From positions 1-11,374 of the forward strand of contig CALBTC010000296.1 in NCBI GenBank assembly GCA_937967805.1: 11,374 nt of DNA, in the 5' to 3' direction. A model generated the notes under the pieces. The model made no database searches. It was not told the DNA's origin and worked only from the letters and a program-made list of their open reading frames with translations. The stretch is from an uncultured Anaerolineaceae bacterium. Its GTDB lineage: Bacteria > Chloroflexota > Anaerolineae > Promineifilales > Promineifilaceae. Shown here in pieces: positions 1 to 6,900 of the stretch; positions within the stretch are counted from its first letter, which is position 1, and each line of letters opens with the position of its first letter. The position numbers and the translations under genes are program-made.

Positions 1-2
1 AG

Positions 3-1745
3 ATTTTTGCCAACACGCTGCTGGAAAATGAAAAGCGTAATTTTGCCACGCTCATCTATTACCCCGAGCAAAAACTGCCCCTCATTTTGAAAAATGTAGA
101 GAACAAAGCGGAATGGTACCGGATCACCTTATTTCGGCTGATTAAGCTGTGCCGGGTGGTGTCGTCTAAATATACGCGTACGGCCGTACGCGAAGCCCTG
201 CCCGACGATTTTGCCTTTATCATTGAGGAACTACTGCACGAGCAGGAAGGGTTAGAAAACAAGCAGGAATATTATCAGAGCATCATCGACACCATTATCT
301 CGACGGACCGGGGTAACGCCTTCATTGTGGCCATGGCTGAGCTGATTCAGCGGCTGGCCATCGCCCGGCTGCACGTTATTGGCGACGTGTACGATCGGGG
401 GCCGGGGGCGCATATCATCATGGACAAACTGGTGGATTACCACGCAGTCGATGTGCAGTGGGGCAACCACGACATCTTGTGGATGGGGGCCGCCGCCGGC
501 AGTGAAGCGTGCCTGGCCAACGTCATTCGCATCTGCCTGCGCTACGGCAACATGGAGACATTAGAAAATGGGTACGCCATCAGCCTGCTGCCGCTGGCCT
601 CCTTGGCCATGGAAACGTACGCAGACGACCCGTGCGAACAGTTTGTGCCCAAAGAAACGGCCGAAGAGTTTACGGCCAACGAGCTGATGCTAATGTCTCG
701 AATGCAGAAGGCGATCACCCTCATTCAGCTCAAGCTGGAAGCGCAAATTATCCAGCGCCGTCCCCAATACGGCATGGCCGACCGGCTGCTGTTGGACAAA
801 ATTGACTTTGAAAAGGGAACAATCTGCATTGACGGAAGAGAACATCCGCTTTTGGATACGCATTTGCCTACCGTTGATCCTAAAAATCCGTATGTGCTGA
901 CGGAGAAAGAGCAGCTTGTTTTAGAAAAACTGCGCCTTTCTTTTGCCAACAGCGAACGATTGCAGCGGCATGTCCGCTTTTTGTACTCTAAAGGCAGCCT
1001 CTACCTCATCTACAACGGCAATTTGCTTTACCACGGCTGCATTGCCATGAATCCGGATGGCTCGTTTGCCTCGGTGCAGGTGGATGGGGAATCGTACCAG
1101 GCAAAAGGGTTCATGGACCGCTTGGACCGGCTGGCGCGGCAGGGTTATTTTGCCAGCGACCCTGAGCAGAAGCAGTACGGCATGGACGCGATGTGGTATT
1201 TGTGGAGCGGTTCACATTCGCCGCTGTTTGGCAAGGAGAAGATGGCGACGTTTGAGCGTTATTTTTTGGCGGACCCGGCGACCCACACCGAGGGGAAAAA
1301 TGCGTATTATGCACTGCGCGACAAGCCGGAAACGGCCGTAAAAATCCTGCAAGAATTCGGCCTGGACCCCAAAAAAGCGCGCATTGTTAACGGGCACGTG
1401 CCGGTGCAGGTGAAAAAAGGGGAGAGTCCGGTGAAGGCCAACGGCCGTCTCATCGTCATCGACGGGGGGTTTTCCAAAGCGTACCAGGACAAAACCGGCA
1501 TTGCCGGGTACACGCTCATCCACAACTCCTACGGCTTTTTGCTGGCCTCCCATGCCCCGTTTGAATCGACGCAGCGGGCCATTGAAGAGGAGCTGGATAT
1601 CCATTCCAAGACGGAGATTTTAGAGGCCAACTACGCCCGCATTCGCGTGCGCGACACGGACGAGGGGCGCGAAGTTCAGAGCAAAATTCACCAATTGGAG
1701 GCGCTGCTGGAAGCGTACCGGACGGGGTTGATTAAGGAGCAGTAG
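3..1745 (+). CDS. fbp: Fructose-1,6-bisphosphatase, class III (5'-partial)
   Basis: Hydrolyses fructose 1,6-bisphosphate to fructose 6-phosphate and phosphate, the committing step of gluconeogenesis, in the cytosol. The reading frame is open from base 3 with no stop, and the residues before the TTG at 87 (including a Y-Y-P-E segment) still match the family, so the gene begins outside the window and TTG 87 is not the start. Calcineurin-type metallophosphatase motifs are visible: GDVYDRGP at 381-404, WGNHD at 459-473 and NGHVPV at 1389-1406, with the conserved GGFSKAYQ segment after them. The visible part is 580 residues. From memory of Bacillus Fbp (about 670 residues), roughly the first 100 residues, with the first metal-binding DLHG motif, lie to the left. 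This class is unrelated in fold to the common FBPases I and II. The TAG stop lies inside the 1741-1770 palindrome. Two TAV-frame and one NGR-frame copies of ACGGCCGT occur inside. Confidence 0.95.
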   Translation: MFANTLLENEKRNFATLIYYPEQKLPLILKNVENKAEWYRITLFRLIKLCRVVSSKYTRTAVREALPDDFAFIIEELLHEQEGLENKQEYYQSIIDTIISTDRGNAFIVAMAELIQRLAIARLHVIGDVYDRGPGAHIIMDKLVDYHAVDVQWGNHDILWMGAAAGSEACLANVIRICLRYGNMETLENGYAISLLPLASLAMETYADDPCEQFVPKETAEEFTANELMLMSRMQKAITLIQLKLEAQIIQRRPQYGMADRLLLDKIDFEKGTICIDGREHPLLDTHLPTVDPKNPYVLTEKEQLVLEKLRLSFANSERLQRHVRFLYSKGSLYLIYNGNLLYHGCIAMNPDGSFASVQVDGESYQAKGFMDRLDRLARQGYFASDPEQKQYGMDAMWYLWSGSHSPLFGKEKMATFERYFLADPATHTEGKNAYYALRDKPETAVKILQEFGLDPKKARIVNGHVPVQVKKGESPVKANGRLIVIDGGFSKAYQDKTGIAGYTLIHNSYGFLLASHAPFESTQRAIEEELDIHSKTEILEANYARIRVRDTDEGREVQSKIHQLEALLEAYRTGLIKEQ

Positions 1746-1770
1746 GGTCAAAGCGCGCTTTGACCCTACT
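1741..1770. repeat. Perfect 30-bp palindrome, REP-like (GTAG head), likely bidirectional terminator
   Basis: The two 15-base halves (AGTAGGGTCAAAGCG and its exact complement) form a perfect palindrome between the convergent fbp and acyltransferase genes. A hairpin of about 13 bp with a 4-base GCGC loop is possible on either strand. No T-run follows on either side, so it is not a classical intrinsic terminator, but its place between convergent genes fits a terminator or 3'-end stabiliser for both. It opens with GTAG at 1742-1745, as do the hairpins at 8742 and 9116, and it supplies the TAG stop codon of fbp. Confidence 0.75.
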
Positions 1771-1776
1771 CAGGTC

Positions 1777-2460
1777 CTAAAAGGGTTTTTCGTAGTAATT
1801 GGCGGCGGCTTGCAGGGTGACGTAGTGTAACTGTTGGGTGAGATGGGTGGATACGGCCGTTAACTCAGCATCCTTATCCACCACAATGGGCTCCCCAACC
1901 TGAATGGCAATCTTGCTAAACGGATACGGCATCACGTACCGGTCCCAACGAGGCACGCGGTAGCCGTGCCGGGCATAGGCCCCCACCGGCAAAATGGTGG
2001 CATTTGCCTTTTGGGCAATGTAGGTGATCCCCGGCTTAATTTCGTATGAAGGTCCCTCCGGGCCATCCGGGGTGATGTAGGCATCCCGCCCCGCTTTGAC
2101 CTGGCGCACCAGTTTGGCCAACTGCCGCGCCGTGGACATGCTGGCCTCGTCGTGCAGATTCATGGGGAAAGGGGTAACGCCCAGCCGGTTGGCAAACACC
2201 GTTAGCGCGCCGCCGCGCCAGTCATCGGGCAAAATGAGAACGAGGCGGCTTAAATCATACTGGTTGGCAAAAAAGCCGACCAGCATCATCGTCATGCCGT
2301 GCCAGGCGGTAAAGATGAGCGGTCGTTGCCGTGCCTGGGCGGCCTGCAAATGGTCTATCCCGCTTACCTGAAAGCGGCTAAAACGGCTGGTCATCCTGCC
2401 CCAAGCGTACAGTACCGTACCGCTGATTCTGTCTTGCCAACTGCTGGTTGCATTACTCAT
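1777..2460 (-). CDS. DUF374 / LpxL-like lysophospholipid acyltransferase family protein
   Basis: Predicted membrane-associated acyltransferase that moves a fatty acyl group to a lipid acceptor; the acceptor is unknown. From the chosen start the product has 227 residues, the usual DUF374 size. The catalytic His lies in F-T-A-W-H-G at residues 50-55, and the strongest family signature, TPDGPEGP (130-137) followed by KPG and a G-A-x-I-L-P-V-G-like strand near 155-160, is intact; an RWDRYVMPYPFSKI segment follows. The frame stays open upstream to an ATG at 2583, but those 41 residues overlap pssA and look unlike the family. ATG 2460 overlaps the end of pssA by 8 bases (ATGAGTAA), which suggests translational coupling; no good Shine-Dalgarno is seen. 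Third gene of the psd-pssA operon, so it probably acts on glycerophospholipid or a related lipid rather than lipid A, which is inference. Confidence 0.85.
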   Translation of the reverse strand: MSNATSSWQDRISGTVLYAWGRMTSRFSRFQVSGIDHLQAAQARQRPLIFTAWHGMTMMLVGFFANQYDLSRLVLILPDDWRGGALTVFANRLGVTPFPMNLHDEASMSTARQLAKLVRQVKAGRDAYITPDGPEGPSYEIKPGITYIAQKANATILPVGAYARHGYRVPRWDRYVMPYPFSKIAIQVGEPIVVDKDAELTAVSTHLTQQLHYVTLQAAANYYEKPF

Positions 2461-3157
2461 TGATTTGCAAATACCCCGCGCGGGCCAATCCCCAACCCAG
2501 ATAAACCGTGTTCCAAAAATGCCACGCTTTGCCAAAGGTGGCCCAGGCAATCGTGATGGTAAAAAGCAGCAACAGCACACCAATCCGTCTGCGTCCTTTG
2601 AAAACCCCTCTAAATGAGGGGAATGGAATTCGGCTTACCATCAGAAAACCGCAAATGACCATGATGGGCATGAGCCAGGCGGCAGGCAGCCGCAGCGTCA
2701 GGATGGTCATGTCGGAGACAACGGCCAGGGCCAGCGTGGCCCCGGCGGAAGATATAGTGAGCCCGGCCGAGTCGCCGCGCCCGCTGGCTTTGGGCGGTAG
2801 CAGGTTGAACCGGGCCAGGCGATACGCGCCGGCCAGCGCAAAAAAAACGGCCAACACGCCGATAAAAATTGTGGACGTGACATCGGCCAGGTAAAGATAC
2901 ATAAAGGCCAGCACCGTGGGGGCCGTACCCAGACTGACCATATCGACCAGCGAATCGAGCTGGAGGCCAAAGGCGGACCCGGCATTGAAGTAGCGGGCCG
3001 ATGCGCCATCGAATAAATCTAGAATAAAGCTGGCCAGAATGAGAATGGCCGCAATAACGAGTTCTCCCGTAGCCGCCAGCAAAATGGCGACGATGCCACA
3101 GGTGAGCGAGGCGAAGGTGATGCTGTTGGGGATGAGGTAACGATATTGACTTTTCAT
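2453..3157 (-). CDS. pssA: CDP-diacylglycerol--serine O-phosphatidyltransferase
   Basis: Condenses CDP-diacylglycerol with L-serine to give phosphatidylserine and CMP in the cytoplasmic membrane. The 234-residue protein carries the complete CDP-alcohol phosphatidyltransferase motif D-G-x2-A-R-x8-G-x3-D-x3-D: D50, G51, A54, R55, G64, D68 and D72. Several hydrophobic helices are spread along the chain (about residues 13-30, 33-48, 80-120, 135-170 and 190-210), as expected of the integral-membrane type II enzyme found in Gram-positive bacteria rather than the peripheral E. coli type. The start ATG overlaps the psd stop as ATGA (3154-3157), and the stop overlaps the acyltransferase start, so the three genes are almost certainly co-transcribed and translationally coupled. 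Its product is the substrate of the upstream psd. Confidence 0.96.
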   Translation of the reverse strand: MKSQYRYLIPNSITFASLTCGIVAILLAATGELVIAAILILASFILDLFDGASARYFNAGSAFGLQLDSLVDMVSLGTAPTVLAFMYLYLADVTSTIFIGVLAVFFALAGAYRLARFNLLPPKASGRGDSAGLTISSAGATLALAVVSDMTILTLRLPAAWLMPIMVICGFLMVSRIPFPSFRGVFKGRRRIGVLLLLFTITIAWATFGKAWHFWNTVYLGWGLARAGYLQINE

Positions 3158-3840
3158 GGGAATTTTTTTAGTCGGGCAATGGGCGTGGCGCCGCCGATAA
3201 TTTTATCCCCAACTTTGACGAGCATTTGGGCTGTAGGCGGCAGGAAGAGGTCGATACGGGAGCTAAAGCGGATGAGGCCAAAACGCTGGCCGGTTTGTAC
3301 TTCATCACCCGGCTTTAGGTAGTTGATGCAGCGGCGGGCCAGGATGCCGGCGATTTGCTTGGTGAGGAGACGGCCGTATCCCACCGATTCTGTCACCATG
3401 GCAATGTACTCATTCACTTCCGACGCTTCGGGCCGGAACGCCTGCAAAAATCTGCCCGGCTGATGCTCCACCAGCGTCACCTTGCCCGCCAGCGGCACCC
3501 GCTGCACGTGCACATCGGTGATGTCCAGAAACATGCTCAGGCGAATTACTTCTGCCTGCAAATAACGCGTTTCGGTTTCGCTGACAATTTCCACCACTTC
3601 GCCATCGCCAGGACCCAGCACCAGCCCTGGTTTGGCCTCAATCTGTCGATTAGGATCGCGAAAAAAGTAGAGGACGAGCAGCCAGAGAAAAGAGGCCAGC
3701 ACCAGAAAAATGCCCGCGGGCCAATTGGTAAATTGAAACCAGAGGAAAACGGCCGTTGCCCACAAAATCGTAAAAAAAGCAATCGTGCCCCCGCCGCCCT
3801 CAGCAAAAGGCCAGGCACGATCTTGACCATAACTTGTCAT
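3154..3840 (-). CDS. psd: Phosphatidylserine decarboxylase (pyruvoyl enzyme), short type
   Basis: Decarboxylates phosphatidylserine to phosphatidylethanolamine using a pyruvoyl group made by self-cleavage. The 228-residue length fits the short rhizobial/archaeal-like class. Two hydrophobic helices (about 18-37 and 42-60) anchor it, then come YFFRDPNR (58-65), LGPGDGEVVEI (75-85), the His-bearing D-V-H-V-Q-R-V-P (109-116), QIAGILARR (162-170) and the cleavage region GLIRFSSRIDLFLP (188-201). In this class the cleavage site normally reads R-F-G-S-R. Here Gly is replaced by Ser193 (AGC at 3262-3264), next to the expected pyruvoyl-forming Ser194 (TCC at 3259-3261). All other conserved segments are intact, so I expect an active enzyme, but that is inference. 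First gene of the phosphatidylethanolamine operon; its TGA overlaps the pssA start. A T7 run on the + strand (3163-3169) encodes the Lys-Lys near its C-terminus. Confidence 0.94.
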   Translation of the reverse strand: MTSYGQDRAWPFAEGGGGTIAFFTILWATAVFLWFQFTNWPAGIFLVLASFLWLLVLYFFRDPNRQIEAKPGLVLGPGDGEVVEIVSETETRYLQAEVIRLSMFLDITDVHVQRVPLAGKVTLVEHQPGRFLQAFRPEASEVNEYIAMVTESVGYGRLLTKQIAGILARRCINYLKPGDEVQTGQRFGLIRFSSRIDLFLPPTAQMLVKVGDKIIGGATPIARLKKFP

Positions 3841-3875
3841 CGTTTAACAGTCGATCCTTCAATATAAACAAAATG

Positions 3876-3937
3876 ATTAGGACGCTGATTTACCTGATTA
3901 ACCTGATCAGGAAGATCATGGGAATCAGCATCCTATT
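3876..3937. repeat. Imperfect inverted repeat of the GACGCTGATT family
   Basis: Left arm 3876-3890 (ATTAGGACGCTGATT) and right arm 3923-3937 (AATCAGCATCCTATT) are complementary except at two positions. A perfect inner palindrome, CCTGATCAGG, lies at 3902-3911. The core TAGGACGCTGAT recurs at 6901-6912, so this is one of at least two copies of a dispersed repeat. It lies in the 237-bp gap between the divergent psd and 4078 genes. A TTGACA at 3961-3966 is a possible -35 box for the 4078 gene, but I find no -10 at proper spacing. Confidence 0.55.
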
Positions 3938-4077
3938 TTGTTTTGATGGTACGTTTAAGCTTGACACTCTTTACATTGAGGCGGCATTGTAACATTGGCG
4001 TTAGACAGGGGCAAGGTAGGGTGATCGTCGGATGAACATTGTTCGCCCCCGGTGCGGCCGTTTGGTAAACTTGCGCC

Positions 4078-5424
4078 ATGTTCAAGCAAAAATCGACTTA
4101 TTTATGGGTGGGATTGGTAGCGCTGGCTGTGGTGGTTACGGCCGTATTCCTGGTCAACCGTCTCGTCTACGGGGACAGCAGTCTGCTGCGCAGCGTGCAG
4201 GTAGACAAAACCGAAATCAGCCCCAATGCCGACGGCGACACCGACGCCACCAATATCTCTTACGAAATTTCACGCAACGCCACCGTTTCTATCTACTTCG
4301 AGAACGAGGCGGGCGACCGCTTTTTCTTCCGCGAGGAAAAGGCGCGTGGCGCGGGTGAGTACAGCGTGACGTTTAGCGGCGTCGTGGATCCGTACACGCT
4401 GCCGGACGATCAGATACAGGGAGAAATTTTGGCGCGTTTGCTGCAAGACGGCCGTTACACCTGGACCATCAGCGCCGTTGACGAAGCTGGCAAAACCGAA
4501 ATGCAGCAGGGCGAATTGCGCATTGTTGATGCCGACCCCGTTTTGCCTGATATTCGCGACTTTACGCTGGACAAAACGGTCTTTACCCCCAATCGCGACG
4601 GTATCGATGACCGGGTGCAGCCCCAGCTTTATTTGGCCAAAGATGTGGCCCATCTGCGTGTCTTTTTACAAATGCCCGATGGCAGCGAAGTGCCCATCAG
4701 CGAGTTTGAACAGGTTGTGGAACCCAATGCTGAGGGATGGCACTATTTTGATTATGAAGGCGGTGTGGATGATGGCGCAACCCCGCCGCCGGACGGCACC
4801 TATCCCATCGTGGCCATTGCTCAGGATTTAGAGGGGCAGCGGGTGCGCGTTGAAGAGCAGTTAACGATTCAGTTTGGCGGCGTGCCCCGGGTGCGCATCA
4901 TTTCACCGCCGGCGGGGGAGACGGTGGCCTGGGATAAGACGGCCGTGCCCCTCTGCGACGTGATTTCGTTTAGCGTCACTGTAGAAAATTACGGCACCAC
5001 CCCCGTGCGCACCAGCGGACCGCCGACCGGCACGATGTATGATTCCCACTGGAACTACAATACGTTGGGCTGGTTTACCCAGTCCGGCGCGTTTCGTTTG
5101 GGCATTGGCTATGAGAATGAGCTGACCAACTACCCCTACCGCTGGGCGCTGGGCAGTCCCGAAGAGCTGACCGTCATCGACGGCTTTAGCTACCTGATGC
5201 CGGGCGACCGGGTGACCGTGACGGGCAGCATCCGCATGACCAACGAGTTTGGCGAGCGCAATCCGCAGCCGGTGTGGGCCGGGCTTATCCATGAAGATGT
5301 GGAGGTCGTCACCTTTATGGAGCGTCTGGGCATCAAAGAAATTACGGTGGACGTACCCGACGAGGCCAATCGCCCCGAATGCGCCCCCCGTGAAGTACCG
5401 GAGTGGCCGGTGGAAAATGAATAA
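4078..5424 (+). CDS. Membrane-anchored surface protein with two FlgD-type Ig-like domains
   Basis: Function unknown; predicted to be held in the membrane by one N-terminal helix (about residues 9-30) with the rest outside the cell. Two repeated beta-rich domains follow. Each opens with a Pro-Asn-x-Asp-Gly signature (SPNADGDTDATNISY at 48-62; TPNRDGIDDRVQPQLYL at 170-186) and closes with a D-G-x-Y sheet strand (DGRYTW at 124-129; PDGTYPI at 238-244), the pattern of FlgD Ig-like modules often seen in secreted bacterial proteins; the Asp/Asn cluster could bind calcium. The C-terminal part (about 268-448) is a further beta-rich domain with many aromatic residues (DSHWNYNTLGW, PYRWALG) and a C288 that I cannot name. 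448 residues. The ATG at 4078 has no clear Shine-Dalgarno. Five-prime neighbour psd is divergent; the downstream lipoprotein and glycosyltransferases suggest a cell-surface role. Confidence 0.8.
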   Translation: MFKQKSTYLWVGLVALAVVVTAVFLVNRLVYGDSSLLRSVQVDKTEISPNADGDTDATNISYEISRNATVSIYFENEAGDRFFFREEKARGAGEYSVTFSGVVDPYTLPDDQIQGEILARLLQDGRYTWTISAVDEAGKTEMQQGELRIVDADPVLPDIRDFTLDKTVFTPNRDGIDDRVQPQLYLAKDVAHLRVFLQMPDGSEVPISEFEQVVEPNAEGWHYFDYEGGVDDGATPPPDGTYPIVAIAQDLEGQRVRVEEQLTIQFGGVPRVRIISPPAGETVAWDKTAVPLCDVISFSVTVENYGTTPVRTSGPPTGTMYDSHWNYNTLGWFTQSGAFRLGIGYENELTNYPYRWALGSPEELTVIDGFSYLMPGDRVTVTGSIRMTNEFGERNPQPVWAGLIHEDVEVVTFMERLGIKEITVDVPDEANRPECAPREVPEWPVENE

Positions 5425-5434
5425 GTCTTTCTCA

Positions 5435-5569
5435 GTCATTCTGAGCGCAGCGAAGAATCCCTCTAATCTTCGCCTTTCGCGGGTGTGGTTTCACAAGACA
5501 ATCGCTGGAGGGATTCTTCATTTCGCTGCGCTCCATTCAGGCATGTACTGAGCCTGCCGAAGTAATGAC
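5435..5569. repeat. Dispersed palindromic repeat (GTCATTCTGAG type), MITE-like
   Basis: The element starts with GTCATT at 5435 and ends with the complementary AATGAC at 5569. The left arm (5435-5463, containing CTGAGCGCAGCGAAGAATCC) is complementary to 5508-5540 (GAGGGATTCTTC, then TCGCTGCGCTC after an inserted ATT). A separate segment, ACTGAGCCTGCCGAAG (5547-5562), lies between the right arm and the end. Sequences of this GTCATTCTGAGCG type are, to my knowledge, common dispersed intergenic repeats in environmental bacteria. It begins 10 bases after the stop of the 4078 gene and may end its transcript by forming a large hairpin. No open frame inside is credible. Confidence 0.7.
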
Positions 5570-5661
5570 AATTCGGTTTTGTTTGGTTAGCCGTGGCTTA
5601 ACTAAGTAGAGATTTGATTGGCGGGTATTTGGCGGCGGGGTAAACTACAAATGGTTAACAG

Positions 5662-5695
5662 GAGGTTGCCCAACTGTGCGGCAGCCTCTTTTTTT
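5662..5695 (+). terminator. Intrinsic terminator 11 bases before the PhnD-like start codon
   Basis: GAGGTTGCC (5662-5670) pairs with GGCAGCCTC (5680-5688) over 9 bp with one G-T wobble and a 9-base loop, followed at once by seven T (5689-5695). This is a textbook Rho-independent terminator on the + strand. It lies 238 bp after the 4078 gene and its T-run ends just 11 bases before ATG 5707, so there is no room for a promoter between them. It could therefore be a leader attenuator for the downstream lipoprotein gene. An AGGAGG at 5660-5665 lies partly inside the stem and would be masked by it. Confidence 0.75.
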
Positions 5696-5706
5696 GGACG
5701 GGACCA

Positions 5707-6888
5707 ATGCGACGTTTGTGGGGTTTGGTTTTTATTTTTTCCGGTTTGCTGGCGGGCTGCGTCTCAGCACCGACGGTGGTTGAAGTAACCCGGCTGGCGC
5801 CGGAGGTTACAGTTGTTACCAGCCCCAATCCCGTTGAAGTGGAAGTTGAAGTGACCCGCATCGTTACCGAAACAGTGACGGTGGCTGAACCGGTGGTAAA
5901 CGAACGGCCGTCATCCGGTTCCACCGAACGGCCGTTTCAACTCTTGTTTGCGCCGGTGGCCGATACGAATGTGATCATCAGCCGGGGCCAAATTTTGGCT
6001 GATTGGCTGGCACAGCAAACCGGGCAGCAGTTCCAGGTGGGCATTGTCGACAACGAGCAGATCATTATTGACTTGCTGTGCGCCGCCCCGGCCGAAACGA
6101 TCGGTTTTTTAACGGCCGTGGGCGTGGCGCTGGCCAATCAGCAGTGTGGGGCGCAGGTGGTGAGTACGGCCGTGCAGAACAACGGCCTCACCTGGCAGGC
6201 CGGTATGATCGTGGTGCGCCAGGACAGCGACATCGAAACCCTGGCCGATCTGGACGGCAAGCGTTGGGCCATCCCTGATGAAACCAGCGTGCCCAACAAC
6301 TGGTATTTCCGGGCGCTGCTGGCGGCGGAAGGCATTGAGCCGGAAGAAATCGTCCCGGTACCCGGCGATAACACGGCGATGCTGGCCGTGCTCAATGGCG
6401 AGGTTGATTTTGCCACCGGCACGTACTGGCCGCCCATCCTGCCCTTTGCCGAGCGGGAATGGGTGTTTGGCGAGGATGATCCCGAAATTTGGCGGCAAAC
6501 CGGCATGGCGCCCAGCCGCAGCGGGATTGGTTTTGTGATCGTGCGGGCCCGCCCGGAAAACGGTGGCTACCGCATACGCGATGCCCGTTCCGGCGTCTAC
6601 GACACGGCCCGCAATATTTTCAACGAGACGCGCATCTTAACGCTAAGTGCGCCTATCCCGGCCGATTCGGTGGCTGTCGGCGGCGATTTTCCGTTTGGCC
6701 CGGCACAGCAGTTGGGGCCGCTGCTGGCCGAATTTGCTGCGGCGGAACAATGTGCTGAGTCGCTGTGTGCGCTTGATTTTTACGGCTGGACGGGGTTGGA
6801 AACGGCCGTGTCCGCCAACTACGATCCGCTCCACTTTGTCATCAACACCCTGGACTGGACCGATGAGGCGCTGCTGTTAACTGACTAA
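5707..6888 (+). CDS. PhnD-like phosphate/phosphonate-type substrate-binding lipoprotein
   Basis: Predicted extracellular solute-binding lipoprotein of the PhnD / type 2 periplasmic-binding fold; the ligand is unknown and could be a phosphonate, phosphite or another small anion. A signal peptide with positive MRR, a hydrophobic core and the lipobox L-L-A-G-C gives a lipidated Cys18. Residues about 22-65 form a low-complexity linker of repeated V-E-V-T-R/V units, a spacer style I associate with Chloroflexota binding proteins. The binding domain spans about 77-393: a first strand LLFAPVAD (79-86), a helix LADWLAQQTGQQF, an I-G-F-L-T-A segment (132-137) and later DLDGKRWAIPDETS, where PhnD proteins have a similar L-x-G-K-x-x-A/I loop. 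393 residues. No ABC permease or ATPase gene lies nearby, so it is an orphan here. The ATG follows GGACGGGACCA, a weak Shine-Dalgarno. Four to five ACGGCCGT octamers occur inside, two of them read as E-R-P. Confidence 0.85.
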   Translation: MRRLWGLVFIFSGLLAGCVSAPTVVEVTRLAPEVTVVTSPNPVEVEVEVTRIVTETVTVAEPVVNERPSSGSTERPFQLLFAPVADTNVIISRGQILADWLAQQTGQQFQVGIVDNEQIIIDLLCAAPAETIGFLTAVGVALANQQCGAQVVSTAVQNNGLTWQAGMIVVRQDSDIETLADLDGKRWAIPDETSVPNNWYFRALLAAEGIEPEEIVPVPGDNTAMLAVLNGEVDFATGTYWPPILPFAEREWVFGEDDPEIWRQTGMAPSRSGIGFVIVRARPENGGYRIRDARSGVYDTARNIFNETRILTLSAPIPADSVAVGGDFPFGPAQQLGPLLAEFAAAEQCAESLCALDFYGWTGLETAVSANYDPLHFVINTLDWTDEALLLTD

Positions 6889-6900
6889 ATGATTTTTTAG

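Noticed and set aside
2461..2583. Upstream extension of the acyltransferase to an ATG at 2583
   Set aside because: Those 41 residues lie wholly inside pssA in another frame, are Cys- and Pro-rich and do not resemble the family; ATG 2460 in the stop overlap is far more plausible.
3355..3867. 170-codon plus-strand open frame across psd
   Set aside because: Fully antisense to psd, which has strong family motifs; no ribosome binding site or domain.
3961..3993. Promoter for the surface-protein gene from TTGACA at 3961
   Set aside because: No acceptable -10 box at 16-18 bases; the nearest candidate, TGTAAC at 3988, is 21 bases away.
4903..5439. 178-codon minus-strand open frame under the surface-protein gene
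   Set aside because: Antisense to a gene with clear Ig-like repeats; composition rich in His, Arg and Gly as expected of a shadow frame.
5651..5790. Short leader-peptide frame starting ATG 5651 across the terminator
   Set aside because: The frame overlaps the lipoprotein start out of phase and has no Shine-Dalgarno or run of regulatory codons.
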